NCBI RefSeq assembly: GCF_040712315.1
Contig: NC_134016.1
Location: forward strand, 2,395,501 to 2,459,500
Direction of reading: 5' to 3'
Length of the DNA: 64,000 bases
Origin: Castanea sativa
Lineage: Eukaryota; Streptophyta; Magnoliopsida; Fagales; Fagaceae
Shown here piece after piece: positions 33,381 through 45,479 of this stretch; within the stretch, counting starts at the first letter, position 1; each line of letters opens with the position of its first letter. A program made the position numbers and the translations under genes. Below the pieces are notes generated by a model. That model searched no databases and was not told the DNA's origin. It saw nothing but the letters and a program-made list of their open reading frames with translations.

Positions 33381-34148
33381 TTTCACTCCATTAAGTATCT
33401 GAAAAGATAAAGGGCAAATGACAGACAAATGTCGGCTCTTCTTTTTAGATACTTTTATCTTCAATCAGTGCAACATAAATGATCAATAGTGATTTGCACC
33501 AAAACAACAATTCAAGTGGGGCTATAGAGTGAATTGACTTCTTGTTGGACCACAATTTTTGCATTTTTTTTTCTTAAATGAAATTTAAAACACTTTTATT
33601 CAATGGGGGGTAACAAATCGAATCTTGTAACTTTAAAAGTTAAAAAAAAAAATTATAAAAATGTGGTATTAAAAGAAGAAAAACTCTTGATTTTAAGAGC
33701 ATGCAACAGAAGAACCTTCATCTTATAATAAACCACAAATATAATGTTGTTCCATTTAAATGGCTGAGATTTGATTTTTTTTTTTTTGGGTTAAAATATT
33801 AAGATTTTATTTTCTTAATTATATGTCTATAATATTTAGTTCATTATTTTAAGTCTTAAAAGCTTTTTGGAAAAGCATTACTTTTAAAAGCTTAGAAGCA
33901 AGGATTTATGGATGAATGGAAATTGGTAAGCATGTTAGTTAAATAATTCTTTTTTTTTTGGGCGGGGGGGGGGGGGGGGGGGGGGGTTTGGTAAAAAAAA
34001 AATTGATTTATTTACTTTTTTGGTTTTTATATATGAGAGAAAAATCAATTCATTTGAATTAAAAATATACGTCCTTAGCAATACTGCAACACTTTTGAAT
34101 AGGAATCAAACCAAATATAAATATAAATATAAAAAGTATATATTTAAC

Positions 34149-34206
<58 letters not shown>

Positions 34207-34973
34207 GCTTTTGAGTACGCGCTCATGCATGTGCTCAAAGCTTTTCTATTTTTTTGAGAAAAAGTTTATAATTTGCATCAATTATAATTTGAATTTACTA
34301 TATTTTCTAATCATAAAAAAAAGTTACGGGTGTGATGAGTATTATACGTTTGTAGGTGAAATTATTTTTCATCACACCCCTAAGCTTTTTTTTATTATTG
34401 AAAAATGCAGTAATCCTAAATTACAATAGATAAAAATTATTAACTTTTTTTTTCAGAAAAAAATAGAAGAGCCTTTTCAGAGGCTAGTATATGATTTTTA
34501 TTTTGAGAATTTAATTTATAAGTGAATAAAGCAATTTGAAAATCAACAAGAGAGTGATTCTATTTTTTAAGCAATATTTTTTAGGCTATATATATTCATG
34601 AGTGGTAATTCAATGTGCCAATTTTGCAAAATTTTCGAAGTCACTAATTGGACGATTCCTTTTGCAGTGGATAACTTATGTTAGTGCAACCTAGTTTTTA
34701 TATATCAAGATCAATTTTTATTATACATTAATCAAAAAATATTTAAAAATTCAAAAAACTTACAATTTACATATGCTTACATTACCCAAAATTCAAATCA
34801 ATTCTATGATTTTTTTTTATTTAATACTCTAACTTCTGTTGTCAATTTGGAGGTTTGTCGTTAAGTGTCCAACAATGACATCATTTTGTCTTTTTAACTT
34901 TTAAAATTCAAAATTTCAACTAATGAATACTAACATTTTTATTCTAAAATTAAAAAATGTATATAAAAAAAAA
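33381..34973. other. Upstream region of gene B
   Basis: No gene. Contains a poly-G tract (33964-33986), an (AT)n run (34153-34200) and the uninserted version of the element 1 target (34707-34711) within DNA matching both flanks of element 1. Confidence 0.65.
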
Positions 34974-34974
34974 A

Positions 34975-35438
34975 GGCGAAAAACTCATTTTAGTTCCTAC
35001 ATTTTCATGCGATTCCCGCTTTGGTCCCAAATTTTTTTTTCCACCGCTTTTAGTCCCTATTCAGGAAAACGCCTCTCGTTTTAGCCCCCTGACGTTACAT
35101 CAGAGGCGGAACTTGCTGAGCTGGCAAACAGACAAAATTGGAAATATTAAAATAATACTTACTGTGGCCACGTGGCTTTCCACGTCAGCCTCTAAATTAA
35201 AAAAAAAAAATTTAATTTACTAATTTTAACTGAATAAAAAAATTAAAAGCAGAAATAAAAACCAAAACATTAAATTCAAGAACATCGAGAACAAAAAAAC
35301 ACCAAGAACAACAACAGATTCAAGAACAACAAAAAATTTAAAACCAAAAAATTAAATTCAAGAACAACAACAGATTCAAACCCATATTTCAAACCCATAT
35401 TCGCGTGAAAATGTAGGGACTAAAATAAGTTTTTCGCC
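34975..35438. mobile_element. Short MULE-type MITE
   Basis: Ends GGCGAAAAACTCATTTTAGT and, inverted, GGCGAAAAACTTATTTTAGT, with inverted similarity of about 35 bp (to CCTACATTTTCA). It sits in an A run, so the target duplication (about nine A) is not diagnostic. The paralogous region after element 1 (about 27202-27209) lacks it. The ends resemble those of the Pack-MULE at 5918-7539. No coding capacity. Confidence 0.75.
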
Positions 35439-36588
35439 TAAAAAAAATTAGCTCATATTGTCTAAACTAAGTCTGAACTTTTATTGAATCTATTGGACGT
35501 TCTTATCTTGGATTTTGTTTTAAAGAATATCTGTAACAATCTTGAAAAACTTGACATCCCAATACAAAATTTCTATGCAAAAATTTTCATCAAAATATCA
35601 ACTTCATAAATTCAACAAAAAACTTCTATCATTACAAAATTTCTCTTCACACTGATTTAATGCAACCAAATACACAAGAAAAAAAATACACTCAACCCAA
35701 CCAACTGCATATATTTCCTCTTTGAACCCAATCAAATAAAACCCACCTTAGACAAAATCCATTCAATTAAATACATAAATAATTGATTTTAACCTTCTTG
35801 ATCCGTTCATCACTTTCCCTAGCAACTAAACAAAGCCAAAAACTCATAGCTAAAATGTTTAAAATCAACCCCCACCATTAGATTCAACAAACAACTCACA
35901 AGAAGGGAAGCAAAAAAAAAAAAAAAAAAAAAAAAAGAAAAAAAACAAACAAACAAAACAAAACAAAACAAAAGTTGGTTTAGCGGTGGCAACTTCAGAT
36001 GTTGGCAAGTTGGATCATAATGGGTTGAGAGCTGGATCATGTTACGTCGTGATTTGGATCCTAATGGTGATCTAAGCAATGACAACCCAAGTCACAAAAT
36101 TCTAGATCTATACACCAACAACCCAATTATGGGCCGTTTTTCTTCATTTCCTAATATGAGAGAGAGAGAGAGAGAGAGAGAGATCATTATAAAAATGAAA
36201 ATATGAAAAGGAGAACAAGACCAATATGAAAACTAAATAAAATATAAAATGTAAAATGAAAATTTTGAAACATAAATGGCCAAAACTAAAATAAAAAATT
36301 TAAAAAAAAAATCTCAAACTATAAGAGACAAAAGTATACTTTGTTGTAACAAATAAACTTTCAAATAAATAAGTTAATGTTGATTGTAGTTTTTTTAGCC
36401 ATATCACTTAATACAAGAGTGTCTTAACCATTGGGGGTCATGTGCCATCCACCGGCATCACCTGGAAATTTATGGAATTTTTCTTAGTACTTGCTTCATA
36501 AATTTTTTTTAGATGGTCATTAAAAAATTTTAATTTAAAAAATAACTTGAACATATTGAGTTGTTGAACATAGAAGAAAAAAAACATG

Positions 36589-36636
<48 letters not shown>

Positions 36637-37106
36637 TTTATAATTTTCTTCTATGATTTTTCATATTTTGAGATGGTTATATGATAATTCATTATTAGTT
36701 ATCATTATTTATTGTCAATGTGGGTAAATGTGATCATTTTATTTTGTTAAATTTATATAAAATTTTTATTATTATACAATTTTCAAAATTTTCCTACAAT
36801 AACAGTAAATTATTTACTGTTGTTATATGAAATATTTACTTTGACTTAGTTTAGGGTTTTTATTTTTTGTTGCACAAGAAGAATCTATTCATTGTAAAAG
36901 GAAAATTAGGTATTGCTTGTCAGATAAATAATATTTATTCCTCCTAGAGAAATCATATGGGTAATGTTTTGATAAAGTAAAATTCCAAAAACTTGATAAC
37001 GCTTGGTGTCACTGTAACAAATCCTCCAATAGTGATATCATAAATTTTTTTCTTGACCATTCCTTGAATGAGAGGGGTTGAACTGCTGCTTACATTAACT
37101 TCAAGA
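35439..37106. other. 3' flank of gene C
   Basis: Aligns with 27210-28512, with an extra segment of about 360 bp (35660-36020) ending in a poly-A/CAAAA tract, a (GA)n run (about 36160-36183) and an (AT)n run (36595-36631). No gene is seen. Confidence 0.6.
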
Positions 37107-37829
37107 TTAATGCGCAAGTTTTGCCACAAACTCCTCTATGTTTTTATCAGAACTTCCACCTTTATCCACTGCTTCTTTAGCCAATTCTTTCCATCTTACT
37201 GAATTCATTTTCATCTGTTTCCCTCTTTCTCCCTCTATTACTTCCCTTATACATAGCTCTATTTCTTCTTTGGTAGCAATGCCTCTTTCATCCAATTTAA
37301 TCCTAACCCCTATCTTCCACACATCCACAATGAACTTTGCATTAGTTGGTTGATCTGTCCATTGTGGCATTGCAACCATTGGCACTCCCAAGCTCAACGC
37401 CTCAAGGGTTGAGTTCCATCCACAATGAGTCATGAAGCACCCAACGGCCTTATGAGCCAATACGTCTAACTGAGGGCACCAACTCACAACTAGTCCCTTC
37501 TCCGATGTTTCCTCTAAAAAATTAGGAGGAAGTTTTTTCTGCTCAGTTTCTCTGACAACCCACAAGAAGTGGCAATTGCTATTTTTTAGGCCCCTTGTTA
37601 GCTCATCCATCTGCTCTTCTCCCAGGGATGCCAAGCTTCCAAATGATGTGTAAACAACCGATTGAGTTTCCTTTGTGTCTAGCCACTTCATGCAAACATC
37701 CACATCAGGTTTGAATAGGTGAAGGCCATACTCTTTGTCATCCTCCAACCGCTTGTCTAAGTAGATTGATGGAATAGTTGGTCCAATTGTTTTAACACGC
37801 CATTGCTGGCTTGTCATCCAATTCACCAC
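37107..37829 (-). CDS. UGT74-type UDP-glycosyltransferase gene C, exon 2 of 2
   Basis: 240 codons plus TAA, starting GTGGTGAATTGG after a TTTAG acceptor. PSPG box from WCPQLDVLAHK to QWTDQ with HCGWNST and final Gln. The C-terminus is AKLAH, altered from AKLVQS of genes A and B by a small insertion that brings in an earlier stop. It joins in phase to exon 1 at 56205-55573 across a 17.7-kb intron that contains two retrotransposons; the joined protein is 451 residues. The coding sequence is intact; whether the long intron is spliced efficiently cannot be seen. Confidence 0.92.
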   Translation of the reverse strand: MVNWMTSQQWRVKTIGPTIPSIYLDKRLEDDKEYGLHLFKPDVDVCMKWLDTKETQSVVYTSFGSLASLGEEQMDELTRGLKNSNCHFLWVVRETEQKKLPPNFLEETSEKGLVVSWCPQLDVLAHKAVGCFMTHCGWNSTLEALSLGVPMVAMPQWTDQPTNAKFIVDVWKIGVRIKLDERGIATKEEIELCIREVIEGERGKQMKMNSVRWKELAKEAVDKGGSSDKNIEEFVAKLAH

Positions 37830-37967
37830 CTAAATATGGAATTTTAAAACAAATTTGTAACAAAATCAGAATATTAAATAATAAACCAATGTTCACTGAT
37901 TAACAACAAAAGATGAATAGAATATCAAAAATAGGTTGAAATATAATTATCTCAAAGAAATTGAGGA
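37830..37967 (-). other. Gene C intron, part next to exon 2
   Basis: Ordinary UGT intron DNA matching 9798-9937 and 29239-29378, up to the element 3 insertion. Confidence 0.8.
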
Positions 37968-37972
37968 AACGT

Positions 37973-38383
37973 TGTTATGAATGGAATGGATGGATCTGAT
38001 TTTATCTAGCTGGATTCGAGGTCAGCTGGCCCTCCATAGAAAAAGAAGAATACAGAAAAGGAAGAGAAGAATACAGAGAAGAGTTGAACAGAAAGAATAT
38101 GAATTATGGATTAAACTTCTATATCTGTTCTGTACAATCCATTCCCTTTATACCCTTGACAATGCTTCTCCTCTAACCTGTAACTACTCTAACTAACCAT
38201 TACTCCAACTAAACCCCACTTCCTAACTGACTTCTAACTCCCTAACTTGCCACCTATCATAACCACCTTGCCAACTATTATCACTAACTCCATACACAGT
38301 ACAATATTACTAATACAATTGAATTACAATTATACAATGACCCAGCCAGCTTGGTATTTGTACTAACCCAAATATTCCTAACA
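37973..38383 (-). repeat. 3' LTR of element 3
   Basis: On the + strand starts TGTTATGAATGG and ends ATTCCTAACA; 411 bp. About a dozen differences from the other LTR by eye, so the insertion is not recent but not ancient. Confidence 0.95.
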
Positions 38384-38396
38384 ATTACCCTCTCCC
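38384..38396 (-). promoter_or_regulatory. Polypurine tract of element 3
   Basis: On the minus strand GAGGGAGAGGGTAAT directly precedes the 3' LTR and follows the end of pol; it is the likely plus-strand primer. Confidence 0.75.
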
Positions 38397-39660
38397 TCAA
38401 AGCACATTGCCCACAAGGTGAGGAAATAGTTGTTGCAGCAAATACAAGTCTTCCCAAGTAGCATCATCAACACTTTCCCCTTGCCATTGCACCAAGACTT
38501 GCGTAATAGTCCTGCTTCTCAATTTGTGAGTTCGAGTCTACAAAACAGTTACTGGTTCAAGACTAAGACAGCCAGCTGCATCCATAAAAGGTAATGAAGG
38601 AACAACAGCCTCCTGCTTGCCCAATTTCTCCTTAAGACAAGAAACATGGAATGTAGGATGAATTCTAGAATCTGGTGGCAAATCCAACCGATAAGCTACC
38701 TTACCAACCCTATGCAAAACCTGAAAAGGTCCATAATATCTAGGTGCCAACTTGCCCAAATGTTTCTGCCTCATTGTCTTCTGCTTGTAAGGCTTCAATC
38801 TGAGATATACCCAATCACCCTCAGCAAACTCCCTTTCAGTCTTGTGTTTATCAGCATTCATTTTCATCCGTTCCTGAGCTGCCACCAAATTCTGCTTCAA
38901 TAAGGTCAGAAGTTGCTGCCTAGTCCTCAATTGTACATCCACATTGCCTACCTTAGTGGTGCCTGGAATATAATCCAAAAGTTTGGGAGGAGGATAACCA
39001 AACAAGGCTTCAAAGGGAGTCATCTTGGTGGAAGAATGGAAATTGGTACTACACCAAAATTCAGCCAATGGTAGCCATTTCACCCAATGTTGAGGTCTAT
39101 CAGCTGCAAAGGCCCTCACATAATGCTCTAAACTTTGGTTAACTATCTCAGTTTGTCCATCAGACTGGGGGTGATAAGCTGAGGACATAGCAAGCTGCAC
39201 TCCTTGCCACCTCATCAACTCTTGCCAAAAATGAAAGGTTAAAACAGGGTCCCTATTAGTGAAAATTGAAGCTGGCATACCATGCAATTTTAACACATGT
39301 TGCATATAGAGATTGGCTACCTTAGCAGCTGTATAAGGATGAGACAAGGGAATGAAATGAACAAATTTAGTAAGTCTGTCAACTACCACTAGAATCACAT
39401 CTTTGGATTGGGACATAGGAAGGCCTTCAACAAAGTCCATGCTCACCTCAAGCCAAGGTTTATCAGGTATAGGTAGAGGTTGTAACAGCCCAGCAACATG
39501 ACAGGTTTCTGTCTTCACTCTTTGGCATGTATCACACTCTCTAACATGCTTCTTCACATTAGACCTCAATCCAGGCCAATAAAAATCTCTCTGCACCCGA
39601 TGTAAAGTTTTGAGGAAACCTGAATGTCCACCCAAGGGACTGTCATGGACTTGCTATAAA
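38397..39660 (-). pseudogene. Integrase and chromodomain of element 3
   Basis: Integrase with CDTCQRVK of the HHCC finger, core Asp in VSMDFVEGLP, then the NRDPVLTF position (usually SDRDP; the first Asp there is Asn) and Glu in SDGQTEIVNQ. After GPFQVLHRVG, a TAG at 38538-38540 interrupts. The same frame continues into a chromodomain-like stretch (VLVQWQGESVDDATWED) and ends at TGA 38397-38399. Chromodomains guide such elements to marked chromatin. Another TAG lies near 39654. Confidence 0.9.
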
Positions 39661-41340
39661 ACAGCAGCCTTCAAAGCATCACATGACCCAAGGTAAATCT
39701 TACCTTTATATAACAACAACCCGCTCTGCACAGCATACCCTTTTGGCACCACTTTTCCTAACTGACAAGCATGGAAAATATCTTGCACCTACTGATTAGG
39801 AGCATAACTGGCCTTAAGTTCAGTTAGCCATGTTGAGGAAGGAAAGGACACCATGCATAAGATTCCCTCATGAGCTTTCGAAACTGCACCAGGAACTTCA
39901 TAGGAAGCACAATCACCAAAATCAGCCTTCCTAGACAATGCATCAGCCACTAAGTTGTCCTTGCCTTTCTTGTATTCCACCACAAACATATAGCCTAGCA
40001 ATTTAGCAAACCACTTCTGCTGGGATGGAGTGCCAATTTTCTGTTCCAACATGTATTTCAAACTTTGTTGATCAGTTTTAACAACAAAAGGTCTACCCAC
40101 CAGATAAGCTCTCCACCTCTTGACAGCAACAACTAAGGCTAGCAACTCCTTTTCATAGGTAGACAAAGCCAAGTTTTTACCCTTAAGTGCCTGACTATGG
40201 TAAGCTATTGGTCTGCCCTACTGCATTAACACTGCCCCAATCCCTCTTCCAGAGGCATCACACTCCACCACAAAAGGAAGATCAAAATTTGGCAAAGCTA
40301 ACACTGGAGGCTTAACTATAGCATCCTTAAGTTGATGAAATGCCAACTCAGCCTCATTAGACCAACAAAAAGAGTCTTTTTTTAATAAAGCTGTCAAGGG
40401 GGCTGCAAGTTGACCATACCCCTTGACAAACTTCCTATAATACCCAGTGAGGCCCAAAAAACCCCTTAGAGACTTCACATCCGTAGGAATAGGCCATTGT
40501 TGCATGGCAGCCACTTTCCTAGGATCAGTGTGTACCCCCTCAGCAGTAATAACATGTCCCAAATACTCAACTTCATTACAAGCAAACATGCACTTTGACC
40601 TTTTAGCATTCATCTTGTTAATAGCCAAAATTTCCAAGACTTTCCTTAGATGGACTACATGATCAGCCAAAGATTTACTATAGACTAATATATCATCAAA
40701 AAATACTAACACAAACTGTTTAAGGAAGGGCTTGAATACCTAGTTCATCAATGATTGGAATGTTGAGGGAGCATTGGTTAAGCCAAAGGGCATCACCAGA
40801 AATTCATAGTGACCCTCATGTGTCCTAAAAGCTGTCTTAGGTATGTCTTCTTCCCTCATTCTGATCTGATGATATCTAGATCTCAGGTCCAATTTGGAAA
40901 AAATGGTAGCTCCATTCAATTCATCCAGCAACTCATCAATAACTGGAATTGGAAACTTGTCCTTGATAGTGATATCATTGAGTGCTCTATAATCAATACA
41001 CATCCTCCATGAACCATCAACTTTTCTTACCAACAACACAGGAGAGGCAAAGGGACTGCTACTGTTCCTAATGGAACCAACAGATAACAAATCTCTCACA
41101 ATCTTCTCAATCTCATTCTTTTGGTAGAAAGGATACCTATAGGGCCTTTGACACACAGGTTGAGCTCCTTCCTTAAGGACAATGGAATGTTCATGACCCC
41201 TAAGGGGAGGTAATTCTGTAGGAGTCTCAAAAACATGCCCAAACTCTTGCAATAAGGATTCCACTTCAACAGGAAGCTTCACCTCTAATGCATTTGCCTC
41301 CACACTAGCAATTTGTAACAACAGCCCTTTCTTCACAGAC
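39661..41340 (-). pseudogene. Reverse transcriptase and RNase H of element 3
   Basis: RT begins near 41240 with [13 protein letters not shown], then [27 protein letters not shown] and the catalytic FDDILVYS near 40690. TAG stops follow MN at about 40740 and MQ at about 40217. RNase H (STYEKELLALV, TDQQSLKYML, ADALSRKAD) runs to about 39900. Stops fall in one frame, with no frameshift between these domains. Confidence 0.92.
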
Positions 41341-42871
41341 CCTTTGAAAAACTGTTACAATCCATAATAGAAAGCTCTAAGGATGGAGTCAATCCTTGCA
41401 GCAAGACTTTCTGATCTTCATAATAGAAACACATTGTCAAAAGTTTAAAATTCCATTGATCTCCCCTAAAGTGCTTAACCATTGGGTGCCCAACACTGCA
41501 TCACAACCCCCCAATGCTAAAACATGGAATGGAATTTAAAACTTCACTCCTTGAATGCATACTAGCACACTACTACAAAAACCCAGAGTTTTAACCACAG
41601 TACCATTGGCTACTTTAACTTCCAAGACCCTAGTGATATCTACTCTCAATTGCAACTAAGAAACCAAGGAAGCATCTAAAAAATTATGGGTACTGCCGGT
41701 ATCTATTAGAATTACCAATCCACTTCCATTAACCTTACCACTCACTCTCATAGTACCAAGTGTAGGGGTTCCTGTAAGTGCATATAAGGTAATCTCTACC
41801 TCTTCTTCCTGACCAACTGCCTTGGCAGCTACCTCACTCTCCACTCCTTCCTCTAATTCAGTAATTTGTACTCTGGACTGCACTCCACAGGATAATTCAA
41901 TTCCTTCTAACAAAAACAATTTAGCATTTTTACATTTGTGCCCAACCCTCCACTTCTCATCACAATTATAGCAAAGACCCCTCTTTCTTCTTTCATCCAT
42001 CTGAGCAGGGGTTAGTCTCTTAATGGGTATCTTAGATTTAGATTCTATCATCATATTATTCTTTGGTAAACCCAAGGTAGAACCCTTACCCGTTTCTTGT
42101 GGAAATCTGGAATTCTTCTTGCAACTGAACACATACTCCTCTTGAATCTTAGCCAACTCAAATGCTTCATTCAAGGTTCTTGGATTAAGCATCCTTACTG
42201 GAAGCCTGATTTCATCCTTCAAGCCACTTAGGAAGAAGCTAAGTTTGTGCACAGGGGACAAACCCTTGATTCGATTAGACACAGCTTCAAACCCTGCCTT
42301 GTATAACGCCACTGTTGAAGACTGTCTCAGCCTAGTTAACACTTCCATAGGATCATCATAAGTTGTTGATCCAAACCTCACGTGTAAAGCTTGCACTAAT
42401 GAATCCCAATCAGTACACACCAGCCTCCTCAGCTTCCTGGAACCAAATCAAAGCTTCCAATTCCATGTGGAATGAAGCAATTAGCAATTTTTCTGTAGCT
42501 GGAGTCTGATAATAACCAAAATATTGATTGGCTTAATAAACCCAACTAGCAGGATCATCGCCTGAAAAACGTGGAAATTCCAGCTTCACAGGTCTGGCAA
42601 AAGCTACCGTCGAAGAATTCTGACTTGAAGAGTTGTTTCTCTACGCCGTGGTTGAATTAACATCGATAGCACTTAACTTCTGTAGAACAGTGTGGATATT
42701 TTGATTCATCTCATTCAACGTCCTAGTGTGAATCCCTTGAATTTTCTAGATTTCTTGAATGTCTTTCTCAATTTCTTGAATGTCCTTCTCGTGATGGTCT
42801 GAAGTTGTGCGAAGAGAGGCGATGGCCTCATTCACCAAGTTCATGGTAGCCGAAGCTCGTGTTTCAGCCAT
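41341..42871 (-). pseudogene. gag and protease of element 3
   Basis: The ATG at 42871 (MAETRASATM) lies shortly after the primer site. Early stops near 42745, 42640 and 42530 and at least one frameshift precede the longest open part (42420-41656), which has the gag core, a zinc knuckle CYNCDEKWRVGHKC near 41965-41925 and the protease motif LIDTGSTHNFLDA close to its end. The link to RT (41650-41340) is badly broken. Confidence 0.85.
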
Positions 42872-42887
42872 GGATTCTCAGGAACAA

Positions 42888-42900
42888 GGCTCTGATACCA
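42888..42900 (-). promoter_or_regulatory. Primer-binding site of element 3
   Basis: Minus strand TGGTATCAGAGCC, complementary to the 3' end of initiator methionine tRNA, 2 bp from the 5' LTR. Confidence 0.92.
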
Positions 42901-42902
42901 AA

Positions 42903-43314
42903 TGTTATGAATGGAATGGATGGATCTGATTTTATCTAGCTGGATTCGAGGTCAGCTGGTCCTCCATAGAAAAAGAAGAATACAAAAAAGGAAGAGAAGA
43001 ATACAGAGAAGAGTTGAACAGAAAGAATATGAATTAGGGATTAAACTTCTATATCTGTTCTGTACAATCCATTCCCTTTATACCCTTGCCAATGCTTCTC
43101 CTCTAACCCGTAACTACTCTAACTAAACCATTACTCCAACTAAACCCCACTTCCTAACTGACTTCTAACTCCCTAACTTGCCACCTGTCATAACCACCTT
43201 GCCAACTATCTTCACTAACTCCATACACAGTACAATGTTACTAATACAATTGAATTACAATTATACAATAACCCAGCCAGCTTGGTATCTGTACTAACCC
43301 AAATATTCCTAACA
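42903..43314 (-). repeat. 5' LTR of element 3
   Basis: 412 bp, same ends as the partner at 37973-38383. It starts and ends with the inverted pair TGTTA/TAACA. Confidence 0.95.
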
Positions 43315-43319
43315 AACGT

Positions 43320-44825
43320 ACAGGTATGTGTTGTGTAAGCGCCTTAGTCAGCATAGCTACAAAACCGAAATACTTGTTTTTATAAAAAATTCTGATAAAA
43401 TTTGCATACTTCAATAAGTTGTAGGCTCTGTCGTCGGTAATTAACTATATAACACAGGGCCTTATCCAACGTACCTTTGGTGGCAAATTGTAGTTTTGCC
43501 ATTAAGGCATTAACTCACTAGTCAAAGTTGAGAAGAGTGAAGACAACAAATAAAATAGCCTTTTTTTTTTTTAGAAGAAAAAAATATAACTTAAAAAAAA
43601 AAAAAGGAATATACGTAATTTGACAAGATGCAAATATTTATCACAATGTATTAAATGAAATCCACTGTACCCTTTTTTTCCACAGAAATCCATTATTCTG
43701 TGTGATTGGAACTAGCTTATAAGCAAAATTTGTGTTTTTTAGCTTTTATGTATAACTTTTTAAAATTACAAATTTTCTAACTTTTCAAAATACAAGTATA
43801 CTCTAATTACTGAACGTTCAGCAAAAAAACTAATTAAGCTGTCACAAACCAATCAATATATGTACTTGTAATTATCACAATGAATTCTGTTGAACTACAA
43901 ATAAACACAAGTGCTTTGCAATGTGGGCCTACCAACCCCTAAGGCTTAGCACAACCAAGTCTAATTAGGTCCAATACATGTCCAATTATATAATCAAAGC
44001 CCATCGATTATATTTACTTCGTGTATTTTTTGAGAATTGATACAATGAGATTCTGATAAACCAAGGTATGACGATGGATTTAATAATGAAGGTAATAGAA
44101 ATTTTAGAACATAACTTTCCCTCTCCAATATGGGCATGTGCTAAATAAACCTGGGTATAAAAATGGATTTAATCATTTGCTGATGCAAGAAAAAAGGTTG
44201 TCTTAAATTCACATAACTTTTAATTCACACCATTTACGTAATCAATTTATCTGGATCTCACTATAAACAGAAATGCAAAGCAAATGAATAATTTTTTCAT
44301 ATATTTTCACACACATTTTGTCATAACTCTCTTATGTAACAGACCAGACTATAAATAGTAAAGAAAAATGGTAGATCCATATGACAATAATAGACAACCT
44401 ATTACAATATGCCACATGAAAACAATTATAATAAAATGTGTGTGAAAAAGTGTGATATTAATTATTACAAGCAAATAGGCGAAAACATGATATAAATAGG
44501 TCTGTATAATTTTTTGGAAGAAGTATCTATATGATACTTAAAAAAAATGGAGTTTATAAAATGTGGAAACATGATATATATGAATTAATTGCTTTGATTA
44601 ACTTATAGAACAAATGATAAATATTATTTAATTTGGTATAAAAGTACTTATTAATACTTGAACTTTTTTTTTTGGAGAGAATTATTAATATACTTGAACT
44701 TGGTTACGAATATTTTAAACTATATTCAACTTAGGACCTGATCAAGCCAATTCATGATAAGTAAACAATAAGTTTTGAACATTCCTTTTTTAAAAATTAT
44801 AATTGGAATGGTTTTGATATATTTT
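43320..44825 (-). other. Gene C intron between elements 3 and 2, with exon-1 relic
   Basis: UGT intron DNA. At about 44020-44170 short pieces of a first exon survive (TTTTTTGAGAATTGATACAATGAG, part shown only; AAATAAACCTGGGTA), matching the relic at 4550-4600, with most of the exon deleted. The block 43905-44010 matches 4330-4420. No open gene. Confidence 0.6.
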
Positions 44826-44830
44826 ACAGG

Positions 44831-45401
44831 TGATAGGGAATAAAACCAACATGACAGTACCACCACATGATAAAATAGTTATGATAGGGTGACGGATGAT
44901 TTGACCAATGAGGACGGATGAGTAGTGGACGGACAGGTAGAATCGATGCACTTAATTTCCTCCGTCATCCTCCGGGCTACCTCGAATCACACTATATGAT
45001 TAGGGCTGACATGACTTTGATTGTAATTCACGCCAACGTGTATATGAAGAATTCTTGCGCCACACGTTAAGCCTTGATTGAACATTCATATAAGGAAAAG
45101 AACCCTAAGAGATACAAAATCCCACGAGTCACTCTCCAAGAGGAAAAGGATTACTTGACCAAAGCGAGAATCTCGGCCCTACACTACTATATATACTCCA
45201 AAACCCTCATAAAGCAAGGTACGCACATTTGACTCAACTCTAGCACTTTAGGGTTGAAAAGAAATTTTAACTTAACATTCGGAGGGTTTTTGGCCGGCAC
45301 CACACCGGTGCTCTCTTTTAGGTCTCTTTGTTTTCTGTTTGCAGGTTTGATTCGGGTTGGAGAGTACTCGCAACTTATTGGTGATATTTTCGACATCATC
45401 A
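44831..45401 (+). repeat. 5' LTR of element 2
   Basis: TGATAGGGAA to CATCATCA, 571 bp. About 13 substitutions and one 7-bp indel separate it from the 3' LTR by eye (about 2 percent). The motif GACGG is frequent. Confidence 0.95.
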
Positions 45402-45403
45402 GT

Positions 45404-45420
45404 TGGCGCCGTCTGTGGGA
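45404..45420 (+). promoter_or_regulatory. Primer-binding site of element 2
   Basis: TGGCGCCGTCTGTGGGA, 2 bp after the LTR; same type as in element 1. Confidence 0.8.
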
Positions 45421-45479
45421 AACGAGAGTGAAAGGAAAACTAACTCAGCCTTTGCTCTATTCCAAAGACAAAAAGTTGC

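Larger units (their letters stand above)
37968..43319 (-). mobile_element. LTR retrotransposon element 3, Ty3/gypsy chromovirus
   Basis: 5.35 kb in the minus orientation with target duplication AACGT (37968-37972 and 43315-43319), LTRs of 411-412 bp, an initiator-Met tRNA primer site, gag, protease, RT, RNase H, integrase and a C-terminal chromodomain. The small size and short LTRs suggest a Reina-type element, an inference. Uninserted sites are at 9938-9942 and 29379-29383. It lies in the same orientation as gene C, within its intron. RT to chromodomain is one frame broken only by TAG stops. Confidence 0.95.

Noticed and set aside
45187..45399. Minus-strand open frame in the 5' LTR of element 2, also at 54302-54550
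   Set aside because: Same reason: it is LTR sequence, not a gene.
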